In this document: positions 40,228 to 51,207 of the stretch, piece by piece | Layout: the number at the start of each line of letters is the position of its first letter | Position numbering within the stretch: the stretch's first letter is position 1 | NCBI GenBank assembly: GCA_902825875.1 | Contig: CADECP010000046.1 | Coordinates: 1 to 55,928, forward strand | DNA from: an uncultured Acidobacteriota bacterium | GTDB lineage: Bacteria > Acidobacteriota > Blastocatellia > RBC074 | Direction: 5' to 3' | Length of the DNA: 55,928 nucleotides | The notes under the pieces: generated by a model | What the model saw: only the letters and a program-made list of their open reading frames with translations | What the model was told of the DNA's origin: nothing | Databases searched by the model: none | Position numbers and translations under genes: made by a program

Positions 40228-40666
40228 TGGGATTGAAAGGCCTTTCTAAGTCGGCATCGTTTGGTTGTCGGTGATGATGCCGGACGTGACTTTGTGCGAG
40301 ATCAAAAGCTCAAGGACTTCCACGTGGCCGTGTCAGAAGCCTCATTTGAACCTGTTCAAAAACAGGTGGGTGACCTTAGCTCCGCGGCAACGGATTCTCG
40401 CGCTGTGGCGAGCGTTCCAGCCTGCAGAAAGTTGCATCGGCCCCCGATCAAATGAATAGGAACAAATTGAAGTGCTCCCACCACTAACTTTGCAGAAGTC
40501 CTATGACGTGCGGAATACTATGCCCGCAGTTGCGGAACCGTCAATATGCCAATCGAAGATTTTTCGTTAAAACAACGCCGCCACATTGCTTGACCGCCCT
40601 GAAGCCGTTGGCTATCCTCACGCCTTTTCAAATCAGCAATTTTTTTGACAGCAAGGAGATTTTCCA
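40228..40666. other. Intergenic region upstream of efp
   Basis: A 439-bp gap between divergent ymdB-like and efp genes. No convincing gene is seen. A short degraded minus-strand coding-like stretch ends near 40242 (VEVLELLISHKVTSGIITDN), interrupted by stops upstream. AAGGAG at 40653-40658 is the efp ribosome site. The region presumably carries promoters for both directions, but none is clear. Confidence 0.5.
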
Positions 40667-41230
40667 ATGGGTATTCCCGCAACTCAGATTCGCAAAGGCA
40701 TGGTCATTTTGCACAATGGCGTGCTGCATCGCATTGTCGAATTTCATCACCACACGCCTGGCAATTTGCGCGCAATGGTTCAGGCCAAGATGCGTAACCT
40801 GAAAACCGGTTCGACAATGGAAAACCGCTTTCGCTCCAACGAAGACGTGGAGCGCGTGGTGTTGGACGATCAGGAAATGACTTACCTGTACAACGATTCC
40901 GCCGGTTATCATTTTATGAACACGGAAAGCTACGAGCAGGTTTCACTGAGCGCCGACGATCTGGGTGACATGGCCGGGTATCTGCTGCCTGAAACCATCA
41001 TCAACGTGCAGTTTTACGAAGGCTCGCCCATTGGCATTGATATTCCCGCCGTCGTCGAATTGACCGTCATTGAAACCGAACCCGAAGTCAAAGGAGCTAC
41101 GGTCAGCAATGTCGGCAAACCGGCGAAGCTCGACACCGGCATCACAATTCAGGTTCCCGCCTTTATCAAAGAAGGCGACAAAATCCGCGTGGACACCACC
41201 GAAGGCCGGTACATGGAACGCGCCAAGTAA
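40667..41230 (+). CDS. efp: Elongation factor P
   Basis: A 187-residue protein with the KOW-like N-terminal domain and two OB domains. EF-P enters the ribosomal E site and rescues stalling at polyproline. The tip loop that reaches the peptidyl-transferase centre reads HTPGNLRAM, with Asn33 where the modified Lys (or Arg) normally sits, and without the usual glycine after it. The C-terminal domain is normal ([17 protein letters not shown]). AAGGAG precedes the ATG by eight bases. Confidence 0.95.
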   Translation: MGIPATQIRKGMVILHNGVLHRIVEFHHHTPGNLRAMVQAKMRNLKTGSTMENRFRSNEDVERVVLDDQEMTYLYNDSAGYHFMNTESYEQVSLSADDLGDMAGYLLPETIINVQFYEGSPIGIDIPAVVELTVIETEPEVKGATVSNVGKPAKLDTGITIQVPAFIKEGDKIRVDTTEGRYMERAK

Positions 41231-41231
41231 T

Positions 41232-41304
41232 CAGGTGGCAGGTCGTAGGTTGCAGGTGACAGCTTTTCTGCCTGCAACCTGTAACCCACCACCTACCACC
41301 TGCC
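41232..41304. repeat. Hairpin with repetitive arms between efp and waaA
   Basis: The left arm (41232-41263) consists of GGTGGCAGGT/AGGTTGCAGGT units and the right arm (about 41268-41304) of complementary ACCTACCACCTGCC units. It starts one base after the efp stop and ends one base before the waaA ATG. Confidence 0.8.
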
Positions 41305-41305
41305 G

Positions 41306-42655
41306 ATGCTTTACAGCCTCTTTTACACGCTGACTTTCTTCGCGCTCCTGCCTTACTTCGCTTATCAAGCCGTTTTCAATCGAAAGTATCTTGGCAACCT
41401 GAAAGGTCGTTTGTGGTTGACACCGTTTACCGCCGATTCACGTCCGGCGATTTGGCTGCACGCTGTTTCGGTTGGAGAAACTCTGGCGGCAAAACCGTTG
41501 ATCGCGGCACTGCGCCAGCGATTTCCGAATCATCGGTTGGTGATTTCGACAACGACGATGACCGGTCAGGCTATCGCTCGGCAGCAAATCGCCGAAGCCG
41601 ATGCCGTTTGTTACTTCCCGTTTGACTGGCGATTTACTGTGCGGTGGGCGCTCGATTCCGTGCAGCCGGAAATCGTCGTGTTGATGGAATCGGAGTTGTG
41701 GTTGAACTTCTTGACGGTTTGTCGCCATCGGCAAATTCCCACAATTGTCGTCAACGGCAGAATTTCGGATCGGTCGTTTCAGCGTTCGCAAAAATTCGGC
41801 TTCTTTGTTCGCAAGCTGTATCTGTTGGCGACCCGGTTTTTGATGCAAAGCCAGCTTGATGCCGAACGCGCAGTGAAACTCGGAGCGCCGCCTGATCGAG
41901 TCAGCGTCAGTGGCAATCTGAAATACGACCTCAATGACTCCGGCGATTCGCCGAAGCTGGCTGAAATCGCTCGGCAGTTGGATGAATACTTCGCTTTGAG
42001 TTCTTCGCGTTTGATCGTCGCTGGCAGCACCTGCGACGACGAAGAAGGAATCATTCTGGAAGCTTTTGGGCGGTTGCGCTCGGAAAAAGAAACGGAAGAC
42101 GTTCGGCTGCTAATTGCTCCCAGACACCCGGAACGATTTCAATTGGTGAAAACGGCTCACGAATTTCCCGGCGGAATGATTCCGCGTTCGATGCTTGATC
42201 CGATAGTGTGGAATCCGCCTGAATCCGAAGGCTGGTACAGGGAATCGGCCAAACAGATTGGCGTGATCGTGCTGGATTCGATTGGCGAACTGGCTGCGCT
42301 TTATCGGTTTGCATCAATCGTGTTTGTCGGCGGCAGCCTGATTACCAAAGGCGGGCACAACATTCTGGAACCGGCGCTGTACGCCAAACCGATCATCGTC
42401 GGACCGTACATGCAAAACTTCCGCGAAATCACGAACGAGTTTTTGCGGCGCGAAGCCTTGATTCAGTTGCGTGCGACCGACGCCAACGAACAGGTCGCGG
42501 AACTCAGCCGGGTATTTGCCGGATTGCTGCGCGATCAAAACTTCGCCGGACAATTTGGCGCAAACGCTCGCCAAGCCATAGAAGACAATCGCGGCGCAAC
42601 AACGCGAACCGTTGCCACAATCGCCGAATTGATAAACCATCCACCGAAGCGATAA
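41306..42655 (+). CDS. waaA: 3-deoxy-D-manno-octulosonic acid (Kdo) transferase
   Basis: A 449-residue enzyme adding Kdo from CMP-Kdo to lipid A precursors at the inner membrane. A short N-terminal membrane anchor (LYSLFYTLTFFALLPYFAYQ) is followed by the GT-B domains. The catalytic Glu58 lies in LHAVSVGETLAAKPL, with STTTMTGQAIA and the C-terminal FVGGSLITKGGHNILEPALY. Presence of waaA implies a Kdo-containing LPS. The hairpin abuts the start codon and no ribosome site is apparent. Confidence 0.93.
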   Translation: MLYSLFYTLTFFALLPYFAYQAVFNRKYLGNLKGRLWLTPFTADSRPAIWLHAVSVGETLAAKPLIAALRQRFPNHRLVISTTTMTGQAIARQQIAEADAVCYFPFDWRFTVRWALDSVQPEIVVLMESELWLNFLTVCRHRQIPTIVVNGRISDRSFQRSQKFGFFVRKLYLLATRFLMQSQLDAERAVKLGAPPDRVSVSGNLKYDLNDSGDSPKLAEIARQLDEYFALSSSRLIVAGSTCDDEEGIILEAFGRLRSEKETEDVRLLIAPRHPERFQLVKTAHEFPGGMIPRSMLDPIVWNPPESEGWYRESAKQIGVIVLDSIGELAALYRFASIVFVGGSLITKGGHNILEPALYAKPIIVGPYMQNFREITNEFLRREALIQLRATDANEQVAELSRVFAGLLRDQNFAGQFGANARQAIEDNRGATTRTVATIAELINHPPKR

Positions 42656-42670
42656 ATCGGAGAAACTTTT

Positions 42671-43156
42671 ATGGAAACAACTGAATCCGATTCGCCGATC
42701 ACCACCGATCAGTTTGCCCGACACTTATTCCGCGAATTGCATCTGACGATTCTGCAACACGAAACGGGAGCATTGACTGGCAATGTCGAATCGGTTCACG
42801 ACATGCGAGTCGGCATTCGTCGGTTGCGCGTGGCGATGAACAATTTCGCTATTTGCTTTCACAAACCGGAACGACGACGTTGGCGAGCGAAACTGGAAAA
42901 TCTGGCCGCTGCGCTCGGCAAAATCCGCGATCTGGATGTGATGATTGAAGCTCTGAAACGGCAGGCTGAAATTCGAACAGCATCGGATCGAGTGGCGATT
43001 ACGTCTTTTGTCAGCCGCTTGCGTGTTCGGCGACGCCGCGCTTTGCAAAATCTGAAAAGCTATTTCAGCGGCGAAGAATATCTGGAATTCAAACAAGGTT
43101 TTTCCGCCGACGCCAACCAATCACCCGCCCCAAAATCTGAAAGCGACGCGCAATGA
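42671..43156 (+). CDS. CHAD-domain protein, N-terminal half
   Basis: A 161-residue helical protein carrying the first four-helix unit of a CHAD domain. HDMRVGIRRLRVAMNNFAIC holds the conserved His and basic residues, followed by LGKIRDLDVMIEALKR. CHAD domains bind polyphosphate. The second half is encoded by the next gene, whose ATG overlaps this stop as ATGA. GGAGAA precedes the ATG. Confidence 0.85.
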   Translation: METTESDSPITTDQFARHLFRELHLTILQHETGALTGNVESVHDMRVGIRRLRVAMNNFAICFHKPERRRWRAKLENLAAALGKIRDLDVMIEALKRQAEIRTASDRVAITSFVSRLRVRRRRALQNLKSYFSGEEYLEFKQGFSADANQSPAPKSESDAQ

Positions 43157-43653
43157 GCAAACCGCTGAAAGTCAAAACCGTGTCTGCGGACGCGCCTATT
43201 CAAACGACCGCCGTCAAAATACTGCAAACCCGGCTGGAAGAATTTTATTCGCACTGGACTGATTTGCACCAAACGCCCTCGCCGGAACAGCTTCACAATT
43301 TAAGAATTTCCGGCAAACGGCTGCGTTACAGCGCCGAACAATTGCGCGAGCTTTTCCCGGATCGTTTGGCGCTGTTGATTGAACTGCTCAAACGCGGCCA
43401 GGATTTGCTGGGCGACATTCAGGACTGCGTGACTCAACGCGCGGTGATCGAAACCGAATTAACCCGATTGCGACGGCAAAAGCCGTTACGTTCTGACAGT
43501 TCCGTGCTGAAAAAACTGCTCGATGATTACGACCAACGGCAATCAATGCTGTTCAGCCAGTTCAGGGAAATCTGGATGGGGCTGGCTGCGCCAAAATTCC
43601 GATCCGGTTTGAAAGCTATGGTCAGAGGGACTTTTGCTAAAAAACGCGGCTGA
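43153..43653 (+). CDS. CHAD-domain protein, C-terminal half
   Basis: A 166-residue helical protein carrying the second CHAD unit: LHNLRISGKRLRYSAEQLRE with its conserved His/Arg pattern, then LLGDIQDCVTQRAV. It starts within the stop of the first half (ATGA), so the two are translationally coupled and presumably assemble into one CHAD. A frameshift in an originally single gene would give the same picture. Confidence 0.83.
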   Translation: MSKPLKVKTVSADAPIQTTAVKILQTRLEEFYSHWTDLHQTPSPEQLHNLRISGKRLRYSAEQLRELFPDRLALLIELLKRGQDLLGDIQDCVTQRAVIETELTRLRRQKPLRSDSSVLKKLLDDYDQRQSMLFSQFREIWMGLAAPKFRSGLKAMVRGTFAKKRG

Positions 43654-43674
43654 GATCACCGCCGAAATCGGCAA

Positions 43675-43704
43675 TTGACTTGGCCGGAAAGGCTGTGCTA
43701 CTTA
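43675..43704 (+). promoter_or_regulatory. Possible sigma-70-type promoter before the outer-membrane barrel gene
   Basis: TTGACT at 43675-43680 and TACTTA at 43699-43704 are separated by 18 bases. They lie in the 273-bp non-coding gap before the barrel gene, which otherwise shows T-rich sequence and no gene. Confidence 0.35.
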
Positions 43705-43926
43705 AACCTCAGCTTGCACGTGGGTTTGGTCTTTATCAATTCTTTACCTGAGTCTTCCCGTTCCGACTCCGCGCAAGGTTTTTGCCGTTTTGATTTAATC
43801 GTCAGTCACCAGTTTTCGTTGTCTTACGCTTAGACCTTTTCGACTTAACCGTCGCTCGCTTATTTTTCCGTTGCCTGTATTTACTTTACTTTGAACCACC
43901 AACGCATCCCGGGGAGAAATGTAACG

Positions 43927-45825
43927 GTGCGAAGCACAATCATTTTTTCAGCCCTTTTATTTTTGGTCGTCGGACTGGGTTCCGCCAACGCTCAATCTGA
44001 AAAACCGGATTCGAGCCAGCCGAATTCGCAGTCTGCCCAGACGCCGCCACAATCGAAACCACAACCGAAATCCGGCGAATTGGCCGAACCGAAAGCTCAG
44101 TTTCCGCAAGACAAACCGCTTGGCGCGGCAGGCGCTTCGCGCGACAAACGCAAACCTTCAACGGAAGACGCCGAATTCATGGTCATTCGTGACCGCTGGC
44201 GGATTGGAGTTCCCGACGATCCGCGTTTCAAAAAAGGCGACCTCAAAAATCCGTATCGCCAGAACGTGTTGAAAGGCGATTACCCGATCATCGGCAACGA
44301 CATTTTTATGAACATCTCGCTGGCCAGCGAGAGCGATTTCACCGTACGCCGCATTCCCGTGCCACAGGATGTCAGTTCACAACGCCCTGGCAGCTTTGAA
44401 TTTTTCGGGCGCGGACGCCAGGAAATCTTCAATCAAAACTTCGTCTTTTCGATGGATTTGTTCAAAGGCGACGCTTCGTTCAAACCGGTGGATTGGCGGT
44501 TCAAAATCACAGGCATTGCCAATTTCAACCTGCTGAATGTTCGAGAAAACGGCATCACCAACATTGATGTGCGACGAGGCACACTTCGCCGGGACGGTTT
44601 CAATTCCATCGAAGAAGTGTTTTTTGAATATCGGCTGGGCGACACGACAAAAGTCCTGCCCTTTCTGCGCGGCAAAGGCAGCCAGGGTGGCCGCTCGCCG
44701 GAATTCGACACGACTTCCATTCGCGTAGGGATTCAACCGTTCACCAGCGATTTTCGCGGCTTCATTTTCAGCGACTCGAATCTGGGCGCGCGACTGTTCG
44801 GCAATTTCAAAAACAACCGCTGGCAATACAATCTGGCTTATTTCCACATGCTGGAAAAAGACACCAACAGCGGATTGAACACCATCAATTTTGCCGAAAC
44901 CGATTTCCGCAACCAGCAGGTTTACATCGCCAACGTCTTTCGCCAGGACACTTTCGTCAAAGGCTACACAACGCAATTTAGCCTGCATTACAACGACGAC
45001 CGTCCGACAACTGAATATGACCAGAACGGTTTTCTGGTTCGTCCGGCGCGAATTGGCCGGGTGACTCAGCACAGAATCCGGTCGGGATATTTCGGCTGGG
45101 CTGGCGACGGGCATTTCGGTCGCATGAACATCACACACGCTGCTTATCAGGTGATTGGCCGCGACACCTTCAACCAGCTCGCCAATCGAGCCACGCGCAT
45201 CAACGCGCAAATGGCCGCCGCCGAACTTTCGATTGATTACGATTACATTCGTTATCGCGTCGGAGCGTTTTACAGTTCGGGCGACGCCAATCCGCTGGAC
45301 GACACCGGCAGAGGTTTCGACTCGATTCTAGACAATACGACGTTTGCGGGCGGTAAATTCAGTTTCTGGAATTCGCAGGCTATGCGATTGACACAAACCG
45401 GCGTCGCGCTGGTCGAACCGCGCAGCCTGATTCCGTCGCTTCGCAGCAGCAAAATCCAGGGACAATCCAACTTCGTCAATCCGGGATTGACGTTGTACAA
45501 CGCCGGAATTGACGTGGACGTGACGCCGAAACTGCGCGGCTTTTTGAATTACAACTATCTGCGATTCAACCGCACGGAACCGCTGGAATTGGGACTGTTT
45601 CAACCGGCGATTCGCCACGAAATCGGTCACGACCTGGGTGTAGGTTTCATTTATCGTCCGCTGCTGAACGAAAACATCGTCATTGTCGGTGGAGCATCGG
45701 GACTTCGCCCCGGCGTCGGTTTCACAGATATTTTCAGTTCCAACTGCAACGGCACGCCGCTGGGCTGTGGCGCAGGGCCGCCGACGCTGTGGGCGGCATT
45801 CGTGACTGTCAGGTTTGTGTATTGA
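43927..45825 (+). CDS. Outer-membrane beta-barrel protein, possible partner of the multihaem cytochrome
   Basis: A 632-residue secreted protein. The signal peptide (IIFSALLFLVVGLGSANAQ) is followed by a Pro/Ser/Gln-rich segment to about residue 80. The rest alternates polar and hydrophobic residues with many aromatic strand ends and stops at VTVRFVY, an outer-membrane barrel C-terminus. No family is recognised. GTG at 43927 is chosen because GGGGAG precedes it and the signal peptide starts there; a TTG at 43891 is possible. It is the first gene of the cytochrome block. A pore or conduit role is inference. Confidence 0.75.
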   Translation: MRSTIIFSALLFLVVGLGSANAQSEKPDSSQPNSQSAQTPPQSKPQPKSGELAEPKAQFPQDKPLGAAGASRDKRKPSTEDAEFMVIRDRWRIGVPDDPRFKKGDLKNPYRQNVLKGDYPIIGNDIFMNISLASESDFTVRRIPVPQDVSSQRPGSFEFFGRGRQEIFNQNFVFSMDLFKGDASFKPVDWRFKITGIANFNLLNVRENGITNIDVRRGTLRRDGFNSIEEVFFEYRLGDTTKVLPFLRGKGSQGGRSPEFDTTSIRVGIQPFTSDFRGFIFSDSNLGARLFGNFKNNRWQYNLAYFHMLEKDTNSGLNTINFAETDFRNQQVYIANVFRQDTFVKGYTTQFSLHYNDDRPTTEYDQNGFLVRPARIGRVTQHRIRSGYFGWAGDGHFGRMNITHAAYQVIGRDTFNQLANRATRINAQMAAAELSIDYDYIRYRVGAFYSSGDANPLDDTGRGFDSILDNTTFAGGKFSFWNSQAMRLTQTGVALVEPRSLIPSLRSSKIQGQSNFVNPGLTLYNAGIDVDVTPKLRGFLNYNYLRFNRTEPLELGLFQPAIRHEIGHDLGVGFIYRPLLNENIVIVGGASGLRPGVGFTDIFSSNCNGTPLGCGAGPPTLWAAFVTVRFVY

Positions 45826-45905
45826 ATCCGACTGCGCTTTCGCAACCGTAAAAGACGAAGAATTGCATCCTATTCACACCCAACTTACTTCACTGGAGGA
45901 TTTCA

Positions 45906-46289
45906 ATGTCACCCGAAACGGTCACTCAAGTCGTCAACACTTATTTCGATGCCATCTGTAATTTGAACTGCGAAGCCTGGCTTGCCACTTTCGCCGCTGA
46001 CGCCGTCAGTCACGAACCGGGCAATCCGCCGCTGGCCGGTCACGATATGTTGCGAGCCTTTTTCAACGGCGTTGCTGGCGGATTTGAAACCATCGAAATG
46101 CGCCCCAAAGAAATTTATGTTGTCGGCAATGAAGCCGGCGTCAAATGGGCTGCCAGTGGGTTGGGCAAAACCGGTCGTCAGGCCAGCTTTGAAGGCATAG
46201 ACATTTTCACGCTCAACGACGACGGCAAAATTCAAACCTTGAAAGCGTATTGGGATCCGGCGGCGATGATGGCTCAATTGATGGGCTGA
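45906..46289 (+). CDS. NTF2-like / SnoaL-type protein
   Basis: A 127-residue protein with the cone-shaped NTF2 fold pattern: a helical start (TVTQVVNTYFDAICNLNCEA), FAADAVSHEPGNPPLAGHDM, and the C-terminal strand IDIFTLNDDGKIQTLKAYWD. No signal peptide is present, so it is cytoplasmic. Such domains are steroid isomerase-like enzymes or ligand binders. GGAGGA lies before the ATG. It sits between the barrel and cytochrome genes and ends in a strong terminator, so the cytochrome may be transcribed separately. Confidence 0.8.
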   Translation: MSPETVTQVVNTYFDAICNLNCEAWLATFAADAVSHEPGNPPLAGHDMLRAFFNGVAGGFETIEMRPKEIYVVGNEAGVKWAASGLGKTGRQASFEGIDIFTLNDDGKIQTLKAYWDPAAMMAQLMG

Positions 46290-46303
46290 AAAGTCACGCA
46301 CGA

Positions 46304-46340
46304 CAACCAGCCGCGCCTGCACAGTTTGCGCGGCTGGTTG
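46304..46340 (+). terminator. Strong hairpin terminator after the NTF2-like gene
   Basis: Perfect 13-bp arms (left arm CAACCAGCCGCGC) with an 11-base loop, followed by CTGATCCGTTTTCTG. It lies 14 bases after the stop codon. Confidence 0.7.
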
Positions 46341-46419
46341 CTGATCCGTTTTCTGAAAATTCCCGATTTCCCCCGCAAGAGTTTCACCGCATCCCACGCA
46401 ATCCGAGAAAGTTGAAGTT

Positions 46420-50460
<4,041 letters not shown>

Positions 50461-50467
50461 CCCGACA

Positions 50468-50494
50468 GTGGGACAAGCTGGCAGCTTGTCCGAT
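50468..50494. repeat. 27-bp palindrome after the multihaem cytochrome gene
   Basis: Arms of 12 bp (left arm GTGGGACAAGCT) around a 3-nt GGC centre, nine of twelve pairs intact. It begins seven bases after the stop codon and is related to 8803-8829 and 34396-34422. Confidence 0.88.
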
Positions 50495-50516
50495 TGCCCT
50501 CTTGAGGAATTCACTT

Positions 50517-51029
50517 GTGAAAAAACCGTTTTCGATTTTTGTACTGTTCGCCCTGCTCACCTTGCTGACTGTTTCCGCGCTGGCCCAAGAGCAAAAACCG
50601 GCTTTGGACAAAGCCTCTGTCACCAAGATCGTTCAGATGTTGGAAGATTCCGGCCACACTTACGGCAAATCCGCCGACAACGTCTGGGTAGTCAGATTTC
50701 GTGGCAATACGCTGGACGACATCAGAGTCATCACCAGCGGCCACGAAAACATGATGTTTATGCTGGTCGTCGTTGCTGAGAAAAAAGAATTCAGAGCTTC
50801 GTCGGATTTGATGATGAAGCTTTTGCGGTTGAACGACGATTACGACCGGCTGAAAGTCGCAATTGATGATGATGGCGATCTGATCCTGCGCATTGATTTG
50901 AGTTTGCGCGTCACCGATTCTCAGGAATTCAAAGCGAACGTCGAACAGATTTCCGCCGCTGCCGACGAAATCGCCACCGCCATCAAACCATTTATGGTCG
51001 CCGCACCGGCAAAGAAACCTGCCAAGTAA
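50517..51029 (+). CDS. Secreted YbjN-like protein
   Basis: A 170-residue protein. The signal peptide PFSIFVLFALLTLLTVSALA is followed by a domain with YbjN/type III chaperone-like alternation (VTKIVQMLEDSGHTYGKSAD, LMMKLLRLNDDYDRLKVAID, LRVTDSQEFKANVEQISAAA). The tail is Lys/Pro/Ala-rich. GAGGAA seven bases before a GTG at 50517 sets the start. It follows the cytochrome gene by 56 bp, with a palindrome between. The function is unknown; YbjN domains are often protein-binding. Confidence 0.7.
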   Translation: MKKPFSIFVLFALLTLLTVSALAQEQKPALDKASVTKIVQMLEDSGHTYGKSADNVWVVRFRGNTLDDIRVITSGHENMMFMLVVVAEKKEFRASSDLMMKLLRLNDDYDRLKVAIDDDGDLILRIDLSLRVTDSQEFKANVEQISAAADEIATAIKPFMVAAPAKKPAK

Positions 51030-51050
51030 ATTTCATTTGATTCAAAAAAA

Positions 51051-51087
51051 CGAAAGGCGTGCTTCCAGTTTTGAGGCGTGCCTTTCG
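51051..51087 (+). terminator. Hairpin terminator after the YbjN-like gene
   Basis: Stem CGAAAGGC with GCCTTTCG, a loop of about 21 bases, followed by TTCTT. It starts 21 bases after the stop codon. Confidence 0.6.
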
Positions 51088-51207
51088 TTCTTACACTCAA
51101 GCATTTTGGCTGAAACCGGCCAGTCAAATCCCGCGTTTTAACTTTCAGAATCACTCACCAACTGTTTTTACCGTTAAAGCAAAGTTCATTGGAGGCTCCG
51201 AAAGAAA

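Noticed and set aside
40228..40666. Possible tRNA or small RNA upstream of efp
   Set aside because: No cloverleaf, no CCA end and no conserved T-loop could be found on either strand.
42671..43653. Treating the two CHAD halves as one pseudogene
   Set aside because: Both halves are fully open, the overlap is a tidy ATGA and the cut is at the domain's internal symmetry point, so two functional genes are at least as likely.
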